Below are positions 1 through 7,721 of a stretch of 64,000 nt of DNA, piece by piece. Positions within the stretch are counted from its first letter, which is position 1; each line of letters begins with the position of its first letter. Position numbers and translations under genes: made by a program. Origin of the DNA: Agromyces humatus (GTDB taxonomy: Bacteria > Actinomycetota > Actinomycetes > Actinomycetales > Microbacteriaceae); contig NZ_JAJQPD010000006.1 in NCBI RefSeq assembly GCF_021228295.1, forward strand, positions 248,001 through 312,000, given 5' to 3'. Under the pieces are notes generated by a model that did not search any database, was not told the origin of the DNA, and saw only the letters and a list, made by a program, of their open reading frames with translations.

Positions 1-165
1 ACGAGCGGGTTCATGCCCCTGCTCGCTACGGCGATGCTCGCCACGTCGGGCAACCAGTCGTGGGGCGCCGCGATCATCCTCGCCGCGATCGCGCTGATCA
101 CCGCCGCGGGCGGCATCATCGGCGAGCGCCTGCGGGTGCACGACAAGCCGATCGTCGTCGACTGA
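1..165 (+). CDS. MFS transporter, C-terminal end only (cut by window start)
   Basis: The reading frame is open from base 1 to a TGA at 163-165 and gives 54 residues. It begins TSGFMPLLATAML, continues as a hydrophobic helix (AAIILAAIALITAAGGIIG) and ends in a short charged cytoplasmic tail. This matches the last helix of 12-helix major facilitator permeases, perhaps of the metabolite:H+ symporter type. The substrate cannot be inferred from so little sequence. A strong hairpin follows the stop, so this is probably the end of a transcription unit. Confidence 0.6.
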   Translation, partial: TSGFMPLLATAMLATSGNQSWGAAIILAAIALITAAGGIIGERLRVHDKPIVVD

Positions 166-179
166 CGAAACCGCGAATC

Positions 180-213
180 GGATGCCCCGGCGAGCCTGGC
201 TCGCCGGGGAATC
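180..213 (+). terminator. Rho-independent-like hairpin after the MFS gene
   Basis: CCCCGGCGAGC (185-195) and GCTCGCCGGGG (199-209) pair perfectly around a 3-nt loop. GGAT/ATCC extends the base of the stem. There is no T-run, as is usual for terminators in this window. It lies 14 bases after the MFS stop. Confidence 0.7.
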
Positions 214-237
214 CGTGCTCGCGCGCACGAACGATCG

Positions 238-292
238 AATCGGCGCCTGAGTGCCCGATCGGCGAGTCACGTGCGGCACTCACGCGCCGATT
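238..292. repeat. Intergenic palindromic element, 18-bp arms
   Basis: AATCGGCGCCTGAGTGCC (238-255) is the reverse complement of 275-292 except at one position. The loop is 19 nt. It sits between the convergent MFS and PHP genes, 20 bases from the PHP stop. It could be the PHP terminator or a dispersed palindromic unit. Confidence 0.6.
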
Positions 293-312
293 CGGCGCTC
301 GGAAGGGGATGA

Positions 313-1182
313 TCAGGGCAGAACCGCCCGCGTTCCGGTGCCCTCGGCCAGGATCTTCGAGGTCACGTCGGGCGCCGTGCGGCACTCGCCCAGCCGGTTG
401 GGCTTGCCCGTGCCGTGGTAATCGCTCGAACCGGTGATCTCGAGGCCGAACCGGGCGGCCAGCTCGCGCAGCCGCGGCTTCGCGTCGGCACGATTCTCGG
501 GATGGTCGACCTCGAGCCCGAAGAGTCCGGCGTCGACGAGCTGTCGGAGCCGCCGCGGCGGGACGACCTGCTCGGCGCCGCGGGTGCCGGGGTGCGCGAG
601 CACGGGCACACCGCCGGCCCCGCGGATCAGGCGCACGCCCTCGAGCGGGTCGGGCGCGTAGTGCGGTCGGGCGTAGCCCCACTGCGGATGCAGGATGCTC
701 GCGAACGCGGCCGACCGATCGGTCGCGTGCCCGCGCGCCACGAGCGCGTCGGCGATATGCGGGCGACCGATGGTCGCGCCCTCGGCGGTCTGCGCGAGCA
801 CGTCGTCCCAGCTGAGGGGATAGTCGCGGCCGATGCGCCGCACGATGTCTTCAGCGCGCGAGAGCCGCGACTCGCGGATGCGGGCGGTCTTGTCGACGAG
901 CGCCGCGTCGAGCGGGTCGATGAGGTAGGCGAGCAGGTGCACGCTCATGTAGCCCTCGCGCGTCGACAACTCCATGCCCGGGATGAGCGCGACGCCGGTT
1001 CGGGGCACGGCCGCGGCAGCCTCGGCCCACCCGCTCGTCGAGTCGTGGTCGGTCAGGGCGATGCCCCAGAGACCGGCGTTGGCGGCCTGCTCGAGCAGCC
1101 GCGCGGGCGACTCGGTTCCGTCGGACACCGTGGAGTGCGTGTGCAGGTCGGCCTCGCCGGCCGTCGCGGGGGCGTCTGACAT
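313..1182 (-). CDS. PHP-domain metal-dependent phosphoesterase (YciV/TrpH-like)
   Basis: The 289-residue protein is a stand-alone PHP domain. It shows the metal-binding motif DLHTHSTVSDG (His14, His16), ALTDHDSTSG near residue 41, a central HPGTRG and a C-terminal SSDYHGTGKPN. This set is typical of the YciV/RNase AM group, which acts on short RNA 5' ends or nucleoside 3',5'-bisphosphates. The exact substrate is inferred from family only. ATG 1182 is preceded 6 nt upstream by TAGCAT, which suggests a leaderless transcript. The gene is divergent from the EEP gene with only 63 bases between the two starts. Confidence 0.88.
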   Translation of the reverse strand: MSDAPATAGEADLHTHSTVSDGTESPARLLEQAANAGLWGIALTDHDSTSGWAEAAAAVPRTGVALIPGMELSTREGYMSVHLLAYLIDPLDAALVDKTARIRESRLSRAEDIVRRIGRDYPLSWDDVLAQTAEGATIGRPHIADALVARGHATDRSAAFASILHPQWGYARPHYAPDPLEGVRLIRGAGGVPVLAHPGTRGAEQVVPPRRLRQLVDAGLFGLEVDHPENRADAKPRLRELAARFGLEITGSSDYHGTGKPNRLGECRTAPDVTSKILAEGTGTRAVLP

Positions 1183-1188
1183 TCCTCA

Positions 1189-1194
1189 ATGCTA
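1189..1194 (-). promoter_or_regulatory. -10 box of PHP gene (leaderless)
   Basis: TAGCAT on the minus strand, 6 nt before ATG 1182. This spacing would place the transcript start at or next to the ATG. Confidence 0.5.
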
Positions 1195-1232
1195 GTGCGG
1201 CGTCTCACCGCCGACTCTCAGCGCCGGAGCCC

Positions 1233-1238
1233 TATCGT
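1233..1238 (+). promoter_or_regulatory. -10 box of EEP gene (leaderless)
   Basis: TATCGT, 7 nt before ATG 1246. It supports 1246 rather than the upstream ATG 1189, which would lie in front of this promoter. Confidence 0.45.
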
Positions 1239-1245
1239 GGATGGA

Positions 1246-2268
1246 ATGCTCCCCCGCATCATCGGCTGGGCCATCGTGCTCGGTACCGCCGCCGTTGCGT
1301 TCGTGCTCGTCTGGCCGCAGGCGCTCGGCCTGCAGAACCAGTGGGTCGCCGCGCACGTCGTCGCGCTGCGCGGGCCCGCAGCGGCAGCCGGCATCGCGGC
1401 GGCGATCGTCTTCGCGCTCATCGCGATCCCCCGCCGCTCGCGTCGCTTCGGCATCGCGATGGCCACGGTGCTCGCGCTGTTCGCCGCAGGCAACATCGCC
1501 GTGCTCGCGGTGCGCGGCACGGGCAGTGCCGAAGCCGCCCGGGCCGCGACATCCGACACGGTCACCGTGCTCTCCTGGAACACGCTCGGCGAGGTGCCCG
1601 ACGCGCAGACCATCGCCATGCTGGCGCTCGACGAGGGCGCCGACGTCGTCGTGCTGCCCGAGACGACCGACCCGCTCGGCGAAGCGGTCGCGATCGCGAT
1701 GCGTGAGGGCGGGAGCCCCATGTGGGTGCACACGCAGGCGTACGACGACATCGCGAAGGCGCGATCGACGACGCTGCTCATCAGCCCCGACCTCGGTTCG
1801 TACACGGTGACGTCGGCCGAGTCGCCCGGTCCGCCCGGCAACACGAACACGCTGCCGAGCGTCGTCGCCGACCCGGTCGACGGCGACGGCCCGCGCATCG
1901 TCGCGGTGCACGCCGTGGCACCGATCAGATGGGAGCTGCGCAACTGGCGCAGCGACCTCGACTGGCTCGCCGCGCAGTGCGAGGGCGACGACGTGATCAT
2001 GGCCGGCGACTTCAACGCGACGCTCGACCACTTCGCCGGGCACGGCACCGATGGCGGCGATCTCGGTCGCTGTTCGGATGCTGCGAATGCGGCTGATTCC
2101 GCGGCGCTCGGCACCTGGCCGACCGAGGTGCCGCCGTTGCTCGGCAGCCCGATCGACCACGTGCTCGCGACGCCGGGGTGGACCGTCGAGGGGTTCCGCG
2201 TGATCGACGACCTCGACGGCGCGGGCAGCGACCACCGTCCCATCGTCGCGACGCTCAGCCGCGGCTGA
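1246..2268 (+). CDS. Membrane-anchored endonuclease/exonuclease/phosphatase family protein
   Basis: The 340-residue protein starts with about three hydrophobic helices (residues 1-95), then an EEP (DNase I/AP-endonuclease-like) domain facing outside. The EEP motifs are in order: LSWNT, PETTD, AGDFNATLDH, SPIDHVL and the terminal GSDHRPIV, which carries the catalytic Asp-His. Proteins of this layout in Actinobacteria are usually annotated only by fold. The substrate (nucleic acid, phospholipid or other phosphodiester) is unknown. ATG 1246 was chosen because it sits 7 nt after a TATCGT box. The in-frame ATG at 1189 would add 19 residues without membrane character. Confidence 0.8.
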   Translation: MLPRIIGWAIVLGTAAVAFVLVWPQALGLQNQWVAAHVVALRGPAAAAGIAAAIVFALIAIPRRSRRFGIAMATVLALFAAGNIAVLAVRGTGSAEAARAATSDTVTVLSWNTLGEVPDAQTIAMLALDEGADVVVLPETTDPLGEAVAIAMREGGSPMWVHTQAYDDIAKARSTTLLISPDLGSYTVTSAESPGPPGNTNTLPSVVADPVDGDGPRIVAVHAVAPIRWELRNWRSDLDWLAAQCEGDDVIMAGDFNATLDHFAGHGTDGGDLGRCSDAANAADSAALGTWPTEVPPLLGSPIDHVLATPGWTVEGFRVIDDLDGAGSDHRPIVATLSRG

Positions 2269-2298
2269 CGCCCGATGCACTGCGTCCGCGGGCGGTGC

Positions 2299-2304
2299 GA
2301 GAAT
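2299..2304 (+). promoter_or_regulatory. -10-like box of aminopeptidase P gene
   Basis: GAGAAT, 7 nt before ATG 2312. The overlapping GGGTGG could alternatively act as a weak ribosome site. Confidence 0.35.
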
Positions 2305-2311
2305 GGGTGGC

Positions 2312-3880
2312 ATGGCGAATTCGAGCGACACCTCCACCACCGAGACCGCGGCTCCGGCCGTCACCGACGACGAGGCGGGTCGCAACGCGAATCGCTCGAC
2401 CACGCCGAGCTCCGAGGGCTTCAAGCGGTTCATCGGCAACGGCTGGGCCGATCGTGACGAGACGCCGCCGTCGGCGCGCGAGCAGGCGTCGTTCGCCGCG
2501 GCCCGTCGCGAACGGGTCTCAGCTGCGTTCCCCGGCCAGCGCCTCATCGTGCCCGCCGGAGACATGAAGCAGCGGGCCAACGACACCGACTACCCCTTCC
2601 GCGCGCACTCGGCGTTCGCGCACCTCACCGGCTGGGGCTCCGACTCCGAGCCGGGCGCCGTGCTCGTCTTCGAGCCCACCGCCGACGGCCACGAGGCCAC
2701 CGTCTACTTCCGCGAGCGCGCCGGCCGCGACTCCGAGGAGTTCTACGCCAACCCCGCGATCGGCGAATTCTGGATCGGGGCGCGCCCATCGCTCGCCCAC
2801 GTCGCGGCCGACCTCGCCGTGGCGACCCGCGGCCTCGGCGAGTTCGACCATGTCGTCGACGCCGTCGACACCGCGACCCTCGTGCTGCGCGAGGCAGATG
2901 CATCCGTCACCGAGCGCGTCGACCACGCGCGCATCCGGTTCGCCGCAGAGCAGGCGCTCTCGACGAACGCGGCCGACGCGCCGTTCTCGATCGAGGTGGG
3001 CGCCTCGCACGAGCCCGACGGCGAGCTCGCGCGGGTCGTCTCCGAACTGCGCCTCGTGAAAGACGAGTTCGAGCAGGCCGAGATGCGCGCCGCGATCGCG
3101 GCGACCGAGCGCGGCTTCACCGAGGTCATCGCCGAGCTGCCGCGCATCACCTCCGAGGTCCGCGGCGAGCGCGTCATCGAGGGCGTCTTCGCCACCCGCG
3201 CCCGGCTCGAGGGCAACGACGTCGGCTACGGCTCCATCGCCGCGGCCGGCCCGCACGCGACGATCCTGCACTGGACCCGCAATGACGGTCCCGTGGTGCC
3301 CGGCGACCTCGTGCTGCTCGACGCCGGCGTCGAACTCGACAGCTACTACACGGCCGACATCACGCGCACGTTCCCCGTCAGCGGCACGTACTCGGCGGTG
3401 CAGCGACAGGTCTACGAGGCCGTGCTCGAGGCCGCCGACGCGGCGTTCGCCATCGTGAAGCCCGGAGTGGTCTTCCGCGAGGTGCACGCCGCCGCAATGC
3501 AGGTCATCGCCCGCAAGACCGCCGAGTGGGGCTTCCTCCCGGTTTCGGCCGAGGAGTCGCTCGAGCCCGACAACCAGTTCCACCGGCGCTACATGGTGCA
3601 CGGCACGAGCCACCACCTCGGCCTCGACGTGCACGACTGCGCCCAGGCTCGCCGCGACCTGTACATGGACGGCGTGCTCGAGGCCGGCATGGTCTTCACG
3701 ATCGAGCCCGGGCTCTACTTCCAGCCCGACGACCTCACCGTGCCCGAGGAGTTCCGTGGCATCGGCGTGCGCATCGAAGACGACATCCTCGTCACCGCCG
3801 ACGGCGCCGAGAACCTCTCAGCCGGCATCCCGCGCACGGCCGACGAGGTCGAGGCCTGGGTGCGCGGCGCGTCCCGTTGA
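2312..3880 (+). CDS. pepP: Xaa-Pro aminopeptidase (aminopeptidase P, M24B)
   Basis: The 522-residue cytosolic metallopeptidase removes an N-terminal residue preceding proline. An AMP_N domain (about residues 60-200) is followed by the creatinase/pita-bread catalytic domain. All five metal ligands are visible: two Asp in LLDAGVELDSYYTADITRTF, His in HGTSHHLGLDVHD, Glu in FTIEPGLYF and Glu in IGVRIEDDILVT. An approximately 40-residue acidic, Thr-rich N-terminal leader precedes AMP_N, as is common in actinobacterial PepP. The ATG at 2312 is preferred over 2303 on spacing to the -10-like box. Confidence 0.92.
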   Translation: MANSSDTSTTETAAPAVTDDEAGRNANRSTTPSSEGFKRFIGNGWADRDETPPSAREQASFAAARRERVSAAFPGQRLIVPAGDMKQRANDTDYPFRAHSAFAHLTGWGSDSEPGAVLVFEPTADGHEATVYFRERAGRDSEEFYANPAIGEFWIGARPSLAHVAADLAVATRGLGEFDHVVDAVDTATLVLREADASVTERVDHARIRFAAEQALSTNAADAPFSIEVGASHEPDGELARVVSELRLVKDEFEQAEMRAAIAATERGFTEVIAELPRITSEVRGERVIEGVFATRARLEGNDVGYGSIAAAGPHATILHWTRNDGPVVPGDLVLLDAGVELDSYYTADITRTFPVSGTYSAVQRQVYEAVLEAADAAFAIVKPGVVFREVHAAAMQVIARKTAEWGFLPVSAEESLEPDNQFHRRYMVHGTSHHLGLDVHDCAQARRDLYMDGVLEAGMVFTIEPGLYFQPDDLTVPEEFRGIGVRIEDDILVTADGAENLSAGIPRTADEVEAWVRGASR

Positions 3881-3907
3881 CCCGGGCGTCACGCGATCAG
3901 CGCGAGA

Positions 3908-4606
3908 TCAGTCGCCCGCGCTGCGGCGCTCGCGCGCGGCACGGCGCGCGGCGTCCTGCGCCTCGCCATAGGTGAGACCGCGCGGCTCGTCGTCGACCTC
4001 GGTGGTCGACGCGTCGGATGACCCTGCCTCGGCATCGGCCGTCGACTCGTCGGTCGAGCCTGCTGCCGGTACGGGCGCGACCGGCGCGGCGGGTGACGGG
4101 ACCGGCGCGGCCGGGGCATCCGTCGTACCGAGCACCTGACGCGCCCTGGTGACGTGCGCCGGCTCGGCGATGATCGCATAGCGGGTGGCGAGCACCTGCA
4201 TGGTCGAGGTGAAGTCGCGGCGACGACGGTTGACCGAGTACGACACGAGGCCGAAGATCATGCCGAAGCCGGCGCCGAGCAGGATCGCCGAGATGAGGAT
4301 GCCCACCGAGGTGCCCGTCGGCGAGAAGATGAAGAACAGCAGGCCGAGGAACGTTCCGAACCACGCGCCCGAGATCGCGCCTGCGCCCCCGGCCCGCCCC
4401 CAGGTGAGCTTGCCGGTGATGCGCTCGACCGTCGTCAGGTCGGTGCCGACGATCGCGAGCTCCTTCACGGGGAACTCGGCCTTGGCGAGCGCGTCGACCG
4501 CCGATTGCGCCTCGGGATAGGTCTCGAAGGTCGCAACGGTCTCACCCTTCGGCAGGGTGGGGTACTGGCGGCCCATGCGGCCGCCGAACGGCGATTGGTT
4601 CGTCAC
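3908..4606 (-). CDS. GSP17M-like (general stress protein 17M) domain membrane protein
   Basis: The 232-residue protein begins with a ferredoxin-like domain (ETVATFETYPEAQSAVDALAKAEF, residues about 20-60) like that of Bacillus general stress protein 17M. Two hydrophobic segments follow (AWFGTFLGLLFFIFS and VGILISAILLGAGFGMIFGLVSY), then a second short alpha/beta repeat and an acidic, Ala/Pro-rich C-terminus. Function is unknown. The start was placed at GTG 4606 because GGGAG lies upstream and the protein then begins just before the domain. A longer ATG start at 4666 is possible but lacks a ribosome site. Confidence 0.72.
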   Translation of the reverse strand: MTNQSPFGGRMGRQYPTLPKGETVATFETYPEAQSAVDALAKAEFPVKELAIVGTDLTTVERITGKLTWGRAGGAGAISGAWFGTFLGLLFFIFSPTGTSVGILISAILLGAGFGMIFGLVSYSVNRRRRDFTSTMQVLATRYAIIAEPAHVTRARQVLGTTDAPAAPVPSPAAPVAPVPAAGSTDESTADAEAGSSDASTTEVDDEPRGLTYGEAQDAARRAARERRSAGD

Positions 4607-4674
4607 CTCGCCATTCTCCCATGCCGGCAGTCGGCGGCCTTCCGTGCAGCGGCGGGGTTCGGGCATGCGGGGGC

Positions 4675-4680
4675 TAAGTT
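4675..4680 (+). promoter_or_regulatory. -10 box of the CBS-mrp operon (leaderless)
   Basis: TAAGTT, 6 nt before GTG 4687. Confidence 0.5.
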
Positions 4681-4686
4681 GGAAGC

Positions 4687-6015
4687 GTGAGCGCCACGAG
4701 AGTCTTCGTCGCCCGACTCGCCGGGTGTCCCGTCTTCGACCCCAACGGCGAGCGGGTCGGCAAGGCGCGCGACGTGCTCGTCGTGTACCGCAGGAACGAC
4801 CCGCCGCGGGTCGTCGGCCTCATCGTCGAGATCCCCGGCAAGCGGCGCGTCTTCGTGTCGATCGGGCGGGTCACCTCGATCAGCGGCGGCCAGATCATCA
4901 CGACCGGCCTCATCAACCTGCGCCGCTTCGAGCAGCGCGGCGGCGAGGTGCGCGTCATCGCCGAGATGCTCGGCCGCAAGGTCGACTTCAACGACGGCTC
5001 CGGTGTCGCGACCGTCGAAGATGTCGCGATCGAGGAGCAGGAGCCCGGGGAGTGGGAGGTCGACCAGCTCTTCGTGCGTCGGCCGAAGGGAGCCTCGCCG
5101 TTCTCGAAGGGCCAGTCCGCGTACGTGACGTGGCGCGAGGTGCGTGAGGCGAACGCCCCCGGCGAGGCGCAGTCGGCCGAGCAGCTCATCGCGACCTACT
5201 CCGAGCTGAAGCCCGCCGACCTGGCGAACACCCTGCTCGACCTGCCCGCGCAACGACGGCAGGAAGTCGCCGAAGAGCTGCCCGACGACCGGCTCGCCGA
5301 CGTGCTCGAAGAGATGCCCGAGTCCGAGCAGGTGACCATCCTCGCCGGGCTCGGCGACGACCGGGCCGCCGACGTGCTCGACCACATGCAGCCCGACGAC
5401 GCCGCCGACCTCATCGCCCAGCTGCCCGACGAGCGAGGCGAGCACCTGCTCGAGCTCATGGAGCCCGAAGAGGCCGACGACGTGCGGTTCCTGCTCTCGT
5501 ACGGCCCCGACACGGCGGGTGGCCTCATGACGCCCGAGCCGATCATCGTCTCGGCCGACGCGACGGTCGCCGAGGGGCTCGCGCTCATCCGACGCCACGA
5601 CCTGCCGCCCGCGCTCGGTGCGGCGGTGTGCGTCACGCTTCCGCCGTACGAGCCGCCGACCGGACGGTTCCTCGGCATCGTGCACTTCCAGCGCATGCTG
5701 CGCTACCCGCCGCACGAGCGTCTCGGCACGCTCATCGACCAGGGCCTCGAACCCGTCAGGGCCGACACCTCGGCCGCCGAGGTCAGCCGCATCCTCGCGA
5801 GCTACGACCTCGTGTCGGTGCCGGTCGTCGACGAGAAGCATCGACTCGTCGGGGTGGTGACGATTGACGACGTGCTCGACTACCTCCTGCCCGATGACTG
5901 GCGAAGTCATCCCGAGGAATCCGATATGGGCCGCCGCGCCGCGGCGCGTGCCCAGCTGATGACCGGAAGCATCCCGATCCCACCCGGAAGGAGGGCAGGA
6001 GATGGCACGCACTGA
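4687..6015 (+). CDS. Soluble PRC-barrel / MgtE_N / CBS domain protein
   Basis: The 442-residue protein has an N-terminal PRC-barrel-like region (residues 1-140). An MgtE N-terminal superhelix follows (about 170-270; repeats such as ADVLEEMPESEQ and AADVLDHMQPDDAADLI), then a CBS pair (about 280-415; TAGGLMTPEPIIVSADATV, LVGVVTIDDVLDYLLPDDW). The Mg2+ channel membrane domain of true MgtE is absent, so this looks like a stand-alone Mg2+/nucleotide sensor. It heads a tightly overlapping operon with DUF1003 (14-bp overlap) and mrp, a neighbourhood also found in mycobacteria. A role as regulatory partner is inferred. Confidence 0.85.
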   Translation: MSATRVFVARLAGCPVFDPNGERVGKARDVLVVYRRNDPPRVVGLIVEIPGKRRVFVSIGRVTSISGGQIITTGLINLRRFEQRGGEVRVIAEMLGRKVDFNDGSGVATVEDVAIEEQEPGEWEVDQLFVRRPKGASPFSKGQSAYVTWREVREANAPGEAQSAEQLIATYSELKPADLANTLLDLPAQRRQEVAEELPDDRLADVLEEMPESEQVTILAGLGDDRAADVLDHMQPDDAADLIAQLPDERGEHLLELMEPEEADDVRFLLSYGPDTAGGLMTPEPIIVSADATVAEGLALIRRHDLPPALGAAVCVTLPPYEPPTGRFLGIVHFQRMLRYPPHERLGTLIDQGLEPVRADTSAAEVSRILASYDLVSVPVVDEKHRLVGVVTIDDVLDYLLPDDWRSHPEESDMGRRAAARAQLMTGSIPIPPGRRAGDGTH

Positions 6016-6529
6016 CGTCGACGATCGTCGATTCGACACCCCGAAGGGCATCCGCCGCACCGCACCCTTCCGCGGGTCGGGCGACAGCGACCGATTCGGG
6101 CGCTTCACCGAGTGGGTCGCGCGTGGCATGGGCACCCCGGGATTCCTGCTCGCCCTCTCGGTGTTCGCGATCGGCTGGATGGTGTGGAACACGTTCGCAC
6201 CCGAGAACCTGCGGTTCGACTCGATCGCGATCGGGTTCACCGCGCTGACGCTCGTGCTCTCGCTGCAGGCGTCGTACGCCGCACCGCTGATCCTGCTCGC
6301 GCAGAACCGGCAAGACGACCGCGACCGCGTGCAGATCGAGCAGGACCGCCAGCGCGCCGAACGCAACCTCGCCGACACCGAGTATCTCGCGCGTGAGGTC
6401 GTCGCGCTGCGCCTGGCCATGAAAGACCTGGCGTCGCGCGAGTTCATCCGTGCCGAGCTGCGCGCGGTGCTCGAAGAGCTCGACCGACGTGATGAAGAGG
6501 ATGAGGCGGCGGAGCATGCCGGACGCTGA
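6002..6529 (+). CDS. DUF1003 membrane protein
   Basis: The 175-residue protein has the DUF1003 pattern: a charged N-terminus, a helix pair (FLLALSVFAIGWMVWNTF and IAIGFTALTLVLSLQASYAAPLILLAQNRQ) and a long amphipathic C-terminal helix (DRDRVQIEQDRQRAERNLADTE region). The family has no proven biochemical role. Its start overlaps the end of the CBS gene, and GGAAGGAGGGCAGGAG sits just upstream of ATG 6002, so translational coupling is likely. It may give the soluble CBS/MgtE_N protein a membrane partner, but that is conjecture from gene order. Confidence 0.88.
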   Translation: MARTDVDDRRFDTPKGIRRTAPFRGSGDSDRFGRFTEWVARGMGTPGFLLALSVFAIGWMVWNTFAPENLRFDSIAIGFTALTLVLSLQASYAAPLILLAQNRQDDRDRVQIEQDRQRAERNLADTEYLAREVVALRLAMKDLASREFIRAELRAVLEELDRRDEEDEAAEHAGR

Positions 6530-7721
6530 CCCGCGCGGGCACGACCCGTCGCCGCTCGACCCGGCTGCACTCGAGGCGGCGGTCCGCGCCGCGCTCACGA
6601 GCGTCATCGACCCCGAGATCCGCAAGCCCATCACCGAGCTCGACATGGTCGACCGCGTCGTCGCCGGCGACGACGGGCGCGTCGAGGTCGGCATCCGCCT
6701 CACGATCGTCGGATGCCCCGCCTCCGACCGCATCGAACGCGACGTGCGACAGGCCGCCGAGACGGTCGCCGGTGCGGGTAGGGCCGTCGTCGAGCTCTCG
6801 GTGATGACGCCCGAGCAACGGGCCGCCCTCACCGAGCGGCTGCGCGGCGGGCGGGCGCGCACCAACCCGTTCGGGCCGGGCACGCTCACCAAGGTGCTCG
6901 CGGTCACGAGCGGCAAGGGCGGCGTCGGCAAGTCGACCATCACCGCGAACCTCGCGGTCGCGCTCGCGGCGCGCGGGCTCGCGGTCGGACTCGTCGACGC
7001 CGACGTGCACGGCTTCTCGATCCCCGGGCTGCTCGGTCTCGTCGACGACGCGGGCCTCGCCGCGCGGCCGACGCGGGTCGACGAGATGATCCTGCCTCCC
7101 GTGGCGCACGGCGTGAAGGTGATCTCGATCGGCATGTTCGTCGAGCCGAGCGAGGCCGGCGGCCGCGCCTCGTCGACCGCGGTCGCCTGGCGCGGGCCGA
7201 TGCTGCACCGCACGCTGTCGCAGTTCCTGACCGATGTGTACTTCGGCGACCTCGACGTGCTGCTCGTCGACCTGCCGCCCGGCACGGGCGACATCGCGAT
7301 CTCGCTGGGGCAGCTGCTGCCGAACGCCGAAGTCGTCGTCGTGACCACCCCGCAGCCCGCCGCGGCAGATGTCGCCGAGCGGTCGGGCGTGGTCGCGCGG
7401 CAGACCGGTCAGCGCATCGTCGGCGTCATCGAGAACATGGCCGGCTTCCTGCAGCCGGGCGGCGAGGTGCTCGAGCTCTTCGGGGCGGGCGGCGGTCGGC
7501 TCGTGGCCGAGCGGCTCTCGTCGGGGCAATCCGAGCCGGTGCCGCTGCTCGCGAGCGTGCCGCTCAGCATGGCGCTGCGGCAGGGCGGCGATGCCGGGGT
7601 GCCCGTGGTCATCGCCGCACCCGACGATCCCGCCGCCCGCGCCATCGAGGCAGCGGCCGCCCAGCTCGCCGCACTCCCCCGCGACCTCGCCGGCCGGCGG
7701 CTGGACGTCAGCCTGCGATGA
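6516..7721 (+). CDS. mrp: Mrp/ApbC P-loop ATPase, Fe-S cluster carrier
   Basis: The 401-residue protein has an N-terminal MIP18/DUF59 domain (SVIDPEIRKPITELDMV, residues about 20-100). The NTPase follows with Walker A SGKGGVGKST (about 135), a DVHGFSIPGLLGL switch and LVDLPPGTGDI. It should load or carry [Fe-S] clusters with ATP turnover in the cytosol. Where enterobacterial ApbC has a cluster-binding CxxC after GVVENMS, this protein reads GVIENMAGFLQPGGE with no cysteine, as I recall for other actinobacterial Mrp proteins. ATG 6516 overlaps the DUF1003 gene by 14 bp and has GGCGGCGGAG upstream. Confidence 0.93.
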   Translation: MPDADPRGHDPSPLDPAALEAAVRAALTSVIDPEIRKPITELDMVDRVVAGDDGRVEVGIRLTIVGCPASDRIERDVRQAAETVAGAGRAVVELSVMTPEQRAALTERLRGGRARTNPFGPGTLTKVLAVTSGKGGVGKSTITANLAVALAARGLAVGLVDADVHGFSIPGLLGLVDDAGLAARPTRVDEMILPPVAHGVKVISIGMFVEPSEAGGRASSTAVAWRGPMLHRTLSQFLTDVYFGDLDVLLVDLPPGTGDIAISLGQLLPNAEVVVVTTPQPAAADVAERSGVVARQTGQRIVGVIENMAGFLQPGGEVLELFGAGGGRLVAERLSSGQSEPVPLLASVPLSMALRQGGDAGVPVVIAAPDDPAARAIEAAAAQLAALPRDLAGRRLDVSLR

